From NCBI GenBank assembly GCA_000226015.1, contig JH153612.1:25202-48365 (forward strand): a DNA stretch of 23,164 bases. Reading direction: 5' to 3'. Positions 1 through 8,240 of the stretch are shown one piece after another. Positions within the stretch are counted from its first letter, which is position 1, and each line of letters starts with the position of its first letter. The stretch is from Mnemiopsis leidyi (lineage: Eukaryota > Ctenophora > Tentaculata > Lobata > Bolinopsidae). The translations under genes and the position numbers were made by a program. Below the pieces are notes generated by a model. It was given only the letters and a program-made list of their open reading frames with translations, searched no databases and had not been told where the DNA came from.

Positions 1-137
1 TGTCAGTGTACTGTACGAGACTTACACGTGTCAGTGTACTGTACGAGACTTACACGTGTCAGTGTACTGTACGAGACTTACACGTGTCAGTGTACTGTAC
101 GAGACTTACACGTGTCAGTGTACTGTACGTGACTTAG
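1..137. repeat. 28-bp tandem repeat, at least four full copies plus a diverged partial copy
   Basis: Unit starts TGTCAGTGTACTGTACGAGA and is 28 bp long. Copies begin at 1, 29, 57, 85 and 113; the last carries a G-to-T-type change (CGTGAC for CGAGAC) and decays after about 25 bp. The array runs off the left edge, so the copy number is unknown. Every full-copy junction creates an ACACGTGT palindrome containing a CACGTG E-box (25-30, 53-58, 81-86, 109-114). It lies downstream of the last visible calmodulin-like exon, probably within that gene's next intron. Confidence 0.95.
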
Positions 138-475
138 GATTTTAATTACTAAAAGCAAAATTTGGATACGATTAAACGATTCAGGATTGCTTAAAAGGTT
201 GTTATTTTCAGACTAATTAATAAAAATATGCATAAATTAGCTTGGCAATATATCATGCCTCACCCATTTCATGCCGGCCTTGTCCATTAATGGCATCGCA
301 GAGACTTAATGGTTTGAATTTGAGGAAACCTTTATTTTATTATAGAATGACTTTTTATCGGATTTTGTAAATTTAGTTGACAACTTGCTCAATTCCGAAA
401 ATAGTTTTTGAGTAAGCTACGTTAATTAACCAGAATTAAGTTCAAATTTGTTCTAAAACAGCGTAAAACACCTAC
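138..475. other. Probable intron sequence, no exon seen
   Basis: AT-rich sequence following the exon that ends at 476 on the minus strand. I looked here for the expected continuation (rest of EF-hand 3 and EF-hand 4) and found no open segment with EF-hand character, so the next exon should lie left of the window. Confidence 0.5.
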
Positions 476-580
476 CGTCTTTGTCGAAAACACTGAACGC
501 TTCCAGTAGTTCTTGGTCGATATCCAACATCGACATCTTTTTGCTCATCAGCAGGAGGAACTCTTCAAAGTCGACTGATC
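476..580 (-). CDS. Calmodulin-like protein, internal exon: end of EF-hand 2, central linker, start of EF-hand 3
   Basis: Calmodulin-family Ca2+ sensors bind Ca2+ through 12-residue EF-hand loops and then regulate target proteins; the exact targets here cannot be told. Read on the minus strand the exon gives SVDFEEFLLLMSKKM, then a linker, then LLEAFSVFDKDG. The stretch from DFEEF to DKDG is 33 residues, the same length as DFPEF to DKDG in classical calmodulin, so the helix and linker register is kept. It completes EF-hand 2 (loop D-D-D-N-N-G-S-V-D-F-E-E, joined to the previous exon) and opens EF-hand 3 (DKDG). The 3' splice site is TTTAG before 580 and the donor GTAGGT follows 476; both boundaries are phase 1. 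An alternative donor GTGTTT four bases later would be phase 2. The linker (KKMSMLDIDQ) differs from true calmodulin, so I call it calmodulin-like, possibly troponin C-like. Confidence 0.9.
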
Positions 581-766
581 CTAAACGTGAAAAGTACGTT
601 TAAGTTTTAATTTTGAGTCCTGGGGTTTGATTTTTTAATTTTGTTATGGATAAAAAAGTGGTGATAAACATTGTAAATTCTGATCACGATATGAGCAACA
701 GCTTCGAAAAAATTAGCGATTACGTTTAGAAAAATATTCGATTGAAATCAGGGATCGAAGCTAGGG

Positions 767-787
767 CATCCCAATATAATTGGGATG
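767..787. repeat. Perfect 9-bp inverted repeat with a 3-base loop
   Basis: CATCCCAAT / ATTGGGATG around ATA. It is intronic. There is no T-run or other sign of a transcript end beside it. It could be a short hairpin in the pre-mRNA or simply chance. Confidence 0.7.
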
Positions 788-860
788 GCATCACGATTTC
801 CTTGAAACCAAACTGCTGATTTGAATCAACCACTCAAAACATAGTGCCATCACAAATCTA

Positions 861-975
861 ATAAGACCAAAATGCACCCTGCTTTTTAACATGATGAATA
901 GAGACCAAAATGCACCCTGCTTTTTGAGATAACGAATAAGACCAAAATGCGCCCTGCTTTTTAAGACGATAAGAC
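861..975. repeat. Three-copy tandem repeat, period 37-38 bp
   Basis: The core GACCAAAATGCACCCTGC plus a T-run recurs three times, with copies starting near 861, 898 and 936. The second base group varies (CACCC or CGCCC) and the tails diverge. On the minus strand the copies read as a short repetitive open frame (QGAFWSL-like), which is an artefact of the repeat. Confidence 0.9.
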
Positions 976-1530
976 ATGTTTCCAAGAAACCGGCAATGAT
1001 TTAAGAAATCTAGTAGCTTGACAGCAGGATTGTAAGTATCATCATTAGGCTACTGGCATCAACCGAATTATCAATAGCACATGACATAAAGGCACGTGAT
1101 ACTATTTTTCAAGATCATGACGCAAAACCGTTAGATTTTCTGCCACTTCAAATTGGAGTTCCGGGAAGTTTCCGATTGACTGGCAATAAATATTTCTCTT
1201 GGCAGAAACAGCGAAATTGATCATTTCCCCGCACAGCCAGCTCAACATCAGGCTATTTTCAAGGGTGGGATTAGGATCTGTTGTAACGCCACAATCCTAC
1301 CATTATATGTACAGGGTATTTTGACATCTACAGCTCAATATGTAGACAGTGGAGGCAGACAGAGGCCTAATGAATCGTATGAAGAAGACCTTTCTAGTCA
1401 ATATCATAATGCAGGAAGCTTGCCAAGGATTGTCAACAGAACAATTATAGCTAGGATCGTTATTAAATATAACCTGAATAGAACCGGTTTTCATTGTTTG
1501 GTCTGCAGGCAGTTAGAGATCCGACCAAGA

Positions 1531-1655
1531 GAGTTGCAGTTAGTTGGGGCAGTAAATTGGCAGTAATTTGGAGGAAGTTATTTGGGGTCAGTAAATTGGA
1601 ATAGTAAGTTGGGGGCAGTTAGTTGGTGGCAACAAGTTTGGGGCAGAAAGTGGAG
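1531..1655. repeat. Degenerate G-rich short tandem repeat
   Basis: Variants of GTTGGGGCAGTAAATTGG recur with irregular spacing (GTTGGGGCAGTAAATTGG, TTTGGGGTCAGTAAATTGG, GTTGGGGGCAGTTAGTTGG, TTTGGGGCAGAAAG). A further single copy, AAGTTGGGGCAGTAA, lies at about 2061-2075, just beyond the 3' splice site of the first common exon. The copies therefore flank the exons at 1677-1760 and 1939-2046. Confidence 0.8.
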
Positions 1656-1676
1656 GGTAGTAAATTTGAGACAAAC

Positions 1677-1760
1677 CGTTGTTATCGTCATCGGCTTCTC
1701 TAATCATTTCTGTCAACTCGTGATCGGTAGGGTTCTGTCCTAGTGACCTCATAACATGAC
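1677..1760 (-). CDS. Calmodulin-like protein, internal exon: EF-hand 1 exit helix to EF-hand 2 loop
   Basis: The minus-strand reading is [18 protein letters not shown], then IREADDDNN. This is the calmodulin segment that normally reads [17 protein letters not shown], then NEVDADGN, and it is nearly invariant at [10 protein letters not shown]. The exon is 84 nt (2 + 27 codons + 1). The incoming GT completes the Gly of AELG from the previous exon and the outgoing G starts the Gly of NNG in the next. The 3' splice site is CTAAG before 1760; the donor GTTTGT after 1677 is weaker than consensus. The loop begins D-D-D-N-N-G, retaining acidic or amide ligands at positions 1, 3 and 5, so this hand should still bind Ca2+. 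Confidence 0.93.
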
Positions 1761-1938
1761 CTTAGCGGGAGTTCATTAAATACTTTAATGAAGATACACT
1801 TTACAGCAATAATCTAAATAAGATAAAAAATTTTGACATGAATTGTAAAAAAAGGATTAAAACCAAAGGTTTACAGGTGTTCAAGCAAGCAATGAATAAA
1901 CATGGTCCTTACATGTTTATTTTTCTTAATACACTCAC

Positions 1939-2046
1939 CTAACTCGGCTACTGATATACTACCATCGCCATCTTTGTCGAACATTGCAAATGCTTCCCTA
2001 AATTCAGTGACCTGTGCCTCTGAAACGGGATTAATCATAAGGAAAT
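1939..2046 (-). CDS. Calmodulin-like protein, first common exon: EF-hand 1
   Basis: The minus strand reads FLMINPVSEAQVTEFREAF, then AMFDKDGDGSISVAEL and the first base of a Gly codon. EF-hand 1 loop D-K-D-G-D-G-S-I-S-V-A-E is canonical. The Met at 2038-2036 lies exactly 11 residues before EF, as does the initiator Met of classical calmodulin (MADQLTEEQIAEF), so it may be the ancestral and still usable start. However, the exon begins two codons earlier, directly after a good 3' splice site (pyrimidine-rich, ending TTTTTAG at 2047), in phase 1 and without a stop. It can thus be read as an internal exon whose first base comes from an upstream exon, giving X-F-L-M-I-N-P. The donor is GTGAGT. Upstream of it lie many candidate phase-1 first exons. 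Confidence 0.93.
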
Positions 2047-3118
2047 CTAAAAATAAAAGTAAGTTGGGGCAGTAATCATAATGGGAGAAACTTAATTACA
2101 ATTAAGTTCGGCTAGAGTTTTCATTATCGTGACGGTTATTTAAGGAAATTTTTGGGTTTTGAATATCACGAGAACTGTTTGAGTATCTATACATTTGGAA
2201 GTGTATAAAGGACTCTCATGGGATCATTTTGAAACCCAGAAAACGTTTAACTGAAAAGTTTTCTTTTCATAACTATAATGGAATTATTCGAAAAGGTAAG
2301 GTCACTAGGTAAGTCAAATGCCGTACGTTTTGTGACAAAGAGTTAACGTTTACCAATCCCCGTGTTGTTGGAAAATGTGAGGTGATGAGTGGTGAGATGT
2401 GTAAACTATTTTTCAAACTGCGTATCTAATTTTCAAAATCCTGACTCTCAGAGCTGGGTGAATTTCTCGGTCTTAAATCTAGCCTCTTATAGTGAGTCTA
2501 TTTTATTAACATTACGTTAAACAGTACCTTATTGATTTTCAAGAGAAATTAAAATTAGGGATAAAAATAATTAGGTTTATCAATTTGTAAAATGATTCAA
2601 ATTAGATATGAAAAGTTATCAAATAAGCTGTCAAGGGTTGCCGAAAATAGCAAAAAGATAGCGAAACTAAGGATTAAAATGAAAGATTCGTCTCATGCGG
2701 CGATTGACCATTGAGAAGTTTTAAGTTTGGTTCAGCCAATCGATAGCTAGCAACGCTATAATGTAACATAAACCATCTGTAACCCCTACCCAAAAAAACC
2801 GTTATCTTTTAGAAAGGCATGTTTGGGGATGGGTCACAAATTTTGTCCAATGTAGGCTAGAAAACAGTGATTTCAAGCTTCGGATTGGTTAAAATCTGTG
2901 CCCACTCCCCAAAAATACCGTACTCTATGATCGTCAGAATTCTTGCGGAGGAGTCGGAAAGTTTTTCCATCATTTAACAGCGATTGACCAATAAGAAGCC
3001 AGATAAAAAACGCTGACACACGATAAATATAATTTCGTCTCCTCCTCAAGAATTCTGAAGTCTATTGTATAATATGTATTATTTTCCCGCTCAGTACCTG
3101 AAGTCTATTTTATAATAC
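2047..3118. other. Intron/promoter region upstream of the common exon
   Basis: AT-rich and no coding segment found. It holds one stray copy of the G-rich repeat (about 2061-2075), the MITE-like element at 2935-3057 and two copies of a GCGATTGACCA word (about 2699 and 2979). Plus-strand GGATTGG and minus-strand CCAAT-type words occur near 2750 and 2885. Confidence 0.6.
2935..3057. mobile_element. MITE-like element with 22-bp terminal inverted repeats
   Basis: The left end CAGAATTCTTGCGGAGGAG at 2935 is matched in inverted orientation by the right end finishing CTCCTCAAGAATTCTG at 3057; 20 of 22 bases pair. The element would be 123 bp with no coding capacity, typical of a miniature inverted-repeat transposable element. 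I see no clear target-site duplication, so it could also be an unusual hairpin. Confidence 0.55.
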
Positions 3119-3143
3119 CTGAAAGATGGGGCGCGTCTGTCAT
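3119..3143 (-). CDS. Candidate alternative first exon, eight codons (weak)
   Basis: ATG at 3143 reads MTDAPHLS and ends TTTCAG before GTATTA, in phase 1. Joining it to the common exon at 2046 would give MTDAPHLSDFLMINP. The CAG before GT is good but GTATTA is a poor donor, and the segment is short enough to arise by chance. It lies nearest to the common exon, about 1.1 kb upstream. A tandem pair of ACAGCTTGCGTTACGG words sits just beyond it at 3169-3213. Confidence 0.3.
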
Positions 3144-4066
3144 CTCGAAGGCGCGTGGTTTGCCAGCACGGACAGCTTGCGTTACGGCTTTCGAATCTGA
3201 AACAGCTTGCGTTACGGCATGTTTTTCAATATTAAAGGAAAAAGAAAGGAACTCTTCATGTTCAATTATTTATACTCTTTACAATTTTATCCTGAAATAT
3301 GGGAATCCAATACTATGTCTTATATTTCAAATCAATTCTTAAAGATTGATTGAGAAGATTGAAACCGTTTTCATGTTTTAACTTTTAGTTCTAGAACAGC
3401 TGTGCGAAGCATACTTCTGAGCTTATTAAAGTTTTTTTGGGAATGAATTTGCCGTTTTTGACACAAGTATAAATCTTATCATCTTCAAATTTTTAAATAA
3501 ATGTTTTTAAAATTATTTCCCAAATTTACACTAAAATATGTTTATTGACTGTACAAAGGGGTTTATTTTATCATTTGCATTGATTACCTTTATTGTCATA
3601 CTCTGTATTTGAAAGCAATTGAAATTATTAAGAGGTTATGGAATAATGTTTTGTCAAAAAAATAATAGATTTGTCTTTACAAACTTTTAAAAACATGTTT
3701 TCATCTTTGCAAGTTATGGCCATGCTCTTCAATTCAAAACATATTTCAAAACGTATGCTGTCTTATTGCAAATGGCCAGATGATACACCGTTAAACTGTG
3801 AAAATTCCGAAAGAAACAATATCAATATTATAAAATGAAACAAGTAGACAAGAAGTAAAAATTTCAATGAACTCGATTATAAGTGTACCTGTCTTAACTT
3901 TAAACTTCACAATCAGCAGAAAACTTCAACGGCGAAACCTTACTTAAAATCAAACTAAAAAAGAGCGTACAGTTATGCGATTAGCCATATGAAAGTTTTA
4001 TGTAAAAGATGTAGAGCGAGTGTGGATGTAGGTGTGCGGAGCTGGTTAGCTGCAGACAGAAGAAAA

Positions 4067-4097
4067 GGTCACGTGACCAACGCCGCGCGAGCACGTG
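4067..4097. promoter_or_regulatory. Paired CACGTG E-boxes, the first inside a perfect 12-bp palindrome
   Basis: GGTCACGTGACC at 4067-4078 is perfectly palindromic and contains GTCACGTGAC, the motif bound by MITF/TFE-type bHLH-zip factors (CLEAR element) and by USF. A second GCACGTGAC lies at 4091-4099; the CACGTG cores are 22 bp apart, about two helical turns. Surrounding CGCCGCGCG bases make this a small GC-rich island in AT-rich DNA, as promoters often are. It lies about 250 bp downstream of the candidate first exon at 4388-4346 in the sense of the minus-strand gene. Confidence 0.5.
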
Positions 4098-4241
4098 ACT
4101 TCTGCGGTAATTGGCAAAAAATTTAGAAGAGACGCGCATCAGGCAAGTGTTGTGAAAGAGAGAACATACGTTATAAATACAACATTATAAATACGTCGCA
4201 GCTTTTTTGTACGCCTGGATCAAACAAGAAAGCGTGGAAGT

Positions 4242-4312
4242 TTTATTGTATGTATGTTTGTATGTATAAATGTATGCATGTATGTAAATGTATGTTTGTA
4301 TGTGTGTAGGTT
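4242..4312. repeat. Imperfect (TATG)n microsatellite
   Basis: Runs of TATG and TTTG with interruptions (ATAAATG, GCATG). Apparent open frames on the minus strand across this region (HTYKHTF-type repeats) are produced by the microsatellite. Confidence 0.9.
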
Positions 4313-4345
4313 TGTCCCTGGGGAGAAATGAGCTGCCAGACTTAC

Positions 4346-4388
4346 AGGACGAACTAGCCTGCTCAATGTTCCTACGCCGTTGTAACAT
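4346..4388 (-). CDS. Candidate alternative first exon of the calmodulin-like gene (MLQRRRNIEQASSS)
   Basis: ATG at 4388 reads MLQRRRNIEQASSS and ends after one further base (T) at a consensus donor GTAAGT. It is 43 nt, so phase 1. Spliced to 2046 the junction codon becomes TAT (Tyr), giving SSSYFLMINP. The tail would be basic (RRR) then Ser-rich. The donor is strong; the open segment alone is too short to prove coding. Confidence 0.5.
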
Positions 4389-6099
4389 GTGTGTTCCGGG
4401 CAATATGGCGAAACCTTACTAGCATAGACCACATGGATTGAAGAATAAGAAAAAAGAGCTGTGCGTGCTATTTAGATGGTCGGGAAGACTAAAAGCCAGG
4501 AAGCCGTAACTTTGTAAAAAAAGCTGCATGCCACAAACATGAGAAAATATCGCCCGATGGCAGATACAAAAAACCTGTCAGCTTAATACCTGCCTCCCCC
4601 TTCCTCCCTCCAACCTCCCTATAATCACATCTACGATTTTATTGGAAGAAAATCAATTCAGCCCACTTTATTTGCACAAGCCTCGGCATAAAGAACTTGA
4701 CGTAATTCGGAGATATTCCTTGCCGCTAACGAAACATTCGCCGCATATATAATTAGATAGGGCGAAAAGTTGCAGAAAACCTGATAAAGCTTCAATAACA
4801 ACTGGACAAACTCGGGCAAATCGTAGCACTCCAAACGGAGACATTACAAACCGTGGTACTAAAAACCGTGGTAGTACACACCGTGGTAGTACACACCGTG
4901 ATACTACGTATATAACTGTGGTACTAAAAACTGTAGAACTACAAGAAACTATACGGAACTTTAAAAATAACTGTGGTAAACCTCCGCAAAACGCTACACT
5001 ACAAAATCTTACTCTACAAATACAAGTTGAACAAATACATTGAAGCTGTGTACATTTCATTCTTTACGTGTTGACAGACCGCGCTTGCTGCAAATTACCT
5101 TCGCAGAGTCAAATATAGAAATATAACGCTTAATTTCTCCCTCCACTCGCTGATTTAGAGCTCGTTCAATTAGCTTGCAAAGGTGGTGAAGTTATGGGTA
5201 CTATAATATGACCGGGTAACGAACACGGGAAACATAAGAAAAAGTCGATCTGCGCAGAACGCGTTGCTATGGCAATACTCCGTAAGCAAGGCGACACGCG
5301 GGGAAGCCTAACATTATTCCAATTGGGTATGTATCCCGAGCAGAGAGAAACAGAGTAATAATACGCATTTGACACATTTAAGTGACTTTACACTCTTGAG
5401 ACAGTATAATGCAGTGTTACAGAGCTTAGGCTGGGGTTAGAGTTGCTGTTATGTGTTCCCAGGCACAAACTGGAAAAGTGCGCGAGTGTGTCTACTTACG
5501 CTACTTTGAATTGTGTTTATGAATATGATAGTATCGATGGGTGGATGGTGGGATCTTGAAAAAAAGTCTTATGATAAAGTACATTTTCTATAATCTTATA
5601 CGTCGTCTGCAATCTTTAGGGTGCTTTCAATTTTTTATTCACGACAAATAGAGAAAATGTATTTTTGGGATTGAGTCGCAAATCATTTATATCACATGAA
5701 CGTGTTTTTTTAATTTTGATTGATCGTACTTCAATTATCATTGGTCAATCGCTGTCACATGATATATTTATAAGGAAAAATTTGTGATTCTCCCCCGGAA
5801 ATACCTTTCTCTATTTTCGTAGGAAAATGGCAAAACAGAAAATTGTCGCTCTGACAGAGTTGAAATACGAATCATCGATGATGCTCTCATTTGAATCCAG
5901 CATGTAAAATTGCAGTAGATGAGGTGATTGACACGCGATGCGATGAAGAAACAAGCGCATATACTCAATATGAGTAAAATGAGAGTTAAATTAGAGAAAT
6001 TAAAAAAAGTAAAATCAAAGTAAAAAGTGAGTAAAACGACAAAGAGACAAGAACATTGTTGTATTTAAGAGTAAATACATTTTTACAGCAATAACCTTA
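4389..6099. other. Non-coding stretch with a degenerate tandem repeat; no supported gene
   Basis: Open frames of up to about 130 codons exist on the minus strand at 4668-5060. That frame runs through the ACCGTGGTAGTACACA repeat and gives Cys/Val-rich low-complexity protein, so I do not call it. The minus strand between 5375 and 5166 is open in one frame with no ATG giving a good exon. A consensus donor at 5506-5501 (minus) follows an ATG frame that stops one codon before it. A copy of the ACAGCGATTGACCAAT word lies at about 5741-5758 on the minus strand. Confidence 0.5.
4850..4980. repeat. Degenerate tandem repeat, about 16-bp unit
   Basis: ACCGTGGTAGTACACA is repeated (ACCGTGGTACTAAAA, ACCGTGGTAGTACACA twice, ACCGTGATACTACG, ACTGTGGTACTAAAA, ACTGTAGAACTACA), decaying to the right. 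It explains the Cys/Arg/Val-rich open frame read here on the minus strand. Confidence 0.85.
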
Positions 6100-6480
6100 G
6101 ATGTAGGGAACGTAGGGAACGTTCACTAAAAATAGTTTGTGAACGCGTACATTAAAAGATTTTAGCGTTCGGAACATAAGGAACGTTAATTTTGAAGCCA
6201 AAAGGCTGGAAAGATAACCAGTACTACTACTTAAGCTAGCAAAGTTCACAGTATACATTAACAACGACGTATGTACGTGCACGCACCGCCTTCCAGAGCC
6301 CCATTCTAAAGTTCTAGATCATTTTTATTGTTATTTCTCTCCCTGGTGGCATAGTTCTCATTGTATCAATCTTAATTTTTTTTTAAATTTAAAAAATCTA
6401 TTGAAAAATAGATGAAAATAATGGCTCACGTTCACTAACGTTCACTAACGTACACTAAAAAATGATTGGAACGTGCGTAC
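6100..6480. repeat. Dispersed repeat built from GTTCACTAAA/GGAACGT words
   Basis: A block at about 6106-6150 (GGGAACGTTCACTAAAAATA, then GTGAACGCGTAC) and one at about 6429-6480 (GTTCACTAACGTTCACTAAC, then GTACACTAAAAAATG and GGAACGTGCGTAC) share order and spacing, with a third partial block at about 6165-6190. They look like two diverged copies of one element of about 50 bp, separated by unrelated AT-rich sequence. Confidence 0.6.
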
Positions 6481-6666
6481 TCTAAGACTATATTCAGTGT
6501 TCACTACAACTAAGGCAATAACAGTAAACATCTTTTTCCGGCAGCATGATATGCTGTAGTTGCAACGCGGTAATTAGATTTGATTAACTGGTTCAGCTAT
6601 AATTCAAAGTGAGCACATAATTAGGATAAGTATAATGCACGAGGTAGTGTCGAAAACTATGAAGTT

Positions 6667-6800
6667 AGCAATTAAAATAGTTAAAATTACATTGGAATAT
6701 TGCTACAGCAATTAAGTGTTGTATAGATTAAAATAGAGTAAGCAATTGAAATAGTTAAATTTTACATTTAAATATTGCCACAGTATTTCTAGTGTTATAA
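6667..6800. repeat. Two-copy tandem duplication, period 74 bp
   Basis: Copy 1 begins AGCAATTAAAATAGTTAAAA at 6667 and copy 2 begins AGCAATTGAAATAGTTAAAT at 6741. Both continue through TTACATT, AATATTGC, ACAG and AGTGTT blocks. The duplicated unit has no coding potential. Confidence 0.8.
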
Positions 6801-8155
6801 AAAACCGTTCCCTGACAATGAAATAAAACATAATTACTGTGGTAAAATGAATAATTTCATGTTTGCCAATTGCAAATACTCCCTATCTGCTTTATAAAAT
6901 TTGTACCAAGAATTTATCATTTATATTTTCGCCTTTGACGAAGCTTGAACTTCTATTCTATAAAAAAGTATTTATTTATTATATTTATCTACTATATTCT
7001 TTATACTATCCTAATAGGTTTCTTACAAAATGATACATAGCGGCTCGTATAGCTGCTAATTATTGTTACACTTCACTCCTAAAGAATAAAGCAAAAAACC
7101 CATGTAACAATCTCCCGCACTCTCGCAAGTCCTTAAAACGGCGAGACTAACATGTGATTGGAGAAAGCTATAAAGATAAAAAAGAATGAGACTCTTGCTA
7201 GCCCGAAATTGGCTCAATAAAGCATAGAAAATGTAGAGATTTTGTAGAAAAAAGGTAAAATAAAGATAGAGAAAGGTAAAGATAGGTAGTCATGGTATTA
7301 ACTAATCCCGTGAATACAAAAGAGTAAAAAGTATGCAATGAATATACAAACCTTGAAATTTCGATTTATACACTGATGACAGATGGAGGTAGGGAAATAA
7401 GCAGGGACACCACTTGAACATGATTACAAGCTGGTGTTCCAAGTTTGGTAGTTCAGAATTCAAATCAAGCTGTATTGTGGTGATGTTCCAGATCGAATAA
7501 AGATAGAACAACAATTTCGATATTACGAGGAGACCATAAAACGGCGGAATTCAATTCATAAGAAATTGATGTTTCTGATTATCTGGAACATCATAACTCG
7601 TGCTTTGGGACATAAGAAGTCCTTGATTGTACTATATTTCTCGACGCTTACCTTGCTGGCCACTAACAATTATGCATCATCACCAAATAAACATGCACAT
7701 GGAAATTCACGCGTACATATAAAACCAAGAAATTATGCAAAAATAATGACTTGAATCATCGAAATCGTCGAACCAAGATATAAAGTTATTTCACAAAATG
7801 AAAAGTTGTGGATGGTGTAGGAAAGATTGAAGTATTGAAGTAACAGAAGTCATATACTTCGTTCTCTGCTTTAACGTTTTATATAAGCAAAGCTTAAAAG
7901 TAGCCGTAAAGCATTTCAAGTAAGTCATACTTATAAAAGCCTTTTAGAAATTTCTTTCATTTACAGTTACTATTTAGATATTATAAAGAAAATAAGAAGA
8001 CAGAGCTTTTCATGAGGTTTAAAAAAACAACAAAAAACAGTTTGAGTTTACTCGATGCCTCGCTCGTTTTTTATCTATCTATTTTTATCGTGTAATAAGC
8101 CAGGCCTCTACTATTTTAGTATTTAACGTGTTCTCTAACAGCACCTGGGTCAAAG

Positions 8156-8240
8156 AAAAATTTTAAGATGCTCCCTCTGATGCTCCCTCTGAAAAATTTC
8201 AAGATGCTCCCTCTGAAAAATTTTAAGATTCTCCCTCTGA
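8156..8240. repeat. 24-bp tandem repeat with one half unit
   Basis: Units of AAAAATTTTAAGATGCTCCC plus TCTG occur three times, with an extra 12-bp half unit ATGCTCCCTCTG inserted after the first. The last copy has GATT for GATG. Confidence 0.92.

Larger units (their letters stand above)
581..1676. other. Intron of the calmodulin-like gene, holding two tandem repeat blocks and a small palindrome
   Basis: About 1.1 kb between the two EF-hand exons. It contains the hairpin at 767-787, a 37-38-bp tandem repeat at 861-975 and a G-rich degenerate repeat at 1531-1655, each listed separately. An open frame on the plus strand at 1321-1566 has low-complexity content and no recognisable domain, and I do not treat it as a gene. 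Confidence 0.7.
3144..4345. other. Non-coding stretch with paired E-boxes and a TATG simple repeat
   Basis: Mostly AT-rich filler. From about 4020 to 4110 it becomes locally GC-richer and carries the two CACGTG boxes listed separately, followed by a TATG microsatellite. A 14-bp word, GGCGAAACCTTACT, occurs at about 3931 and again at about 4407, on either side of the microsatellite. No supported exon. Confidence 0.5.

Noticed and set aside
1321-1566. Plus-strand frame of 81 codons within the calmodulin-like intron
   Set aside because: No domain, it ends in the G-rich repeat, and it lies antisense in a well-supported intron.
2935-3057. CRISPR-like reading of repeated words here and in the 28-bp array at 1-137
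   Set aside because: The array has no spacers and the element is an inverted pair; the genome is eukaryotic.
4185-4432. Two minus-strand frames with His/Thr/Tyr repeats
   Set aside because: They are translations of the TATG microsatellite. Only the first 43 nt from the ATG at 4388 to the GTAAGT donor is kept as a candidate exon.
4668-5060. Minus-strand open frame of 130 codons (Cys/Val/Arg-rich)
   Set aside because: It is driven by the degenerate ACCGTGGTAGTACACA repeat and has no domain. The only donor in its first part (GTAAGA) is phase 0.
5501-5584. Possible first exon starting MYFIIRLFFK and ending near a consensus GTAAGT
   Set aside because: An in-frame TAG lies just before the donor. 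At best it is a decayed exon.
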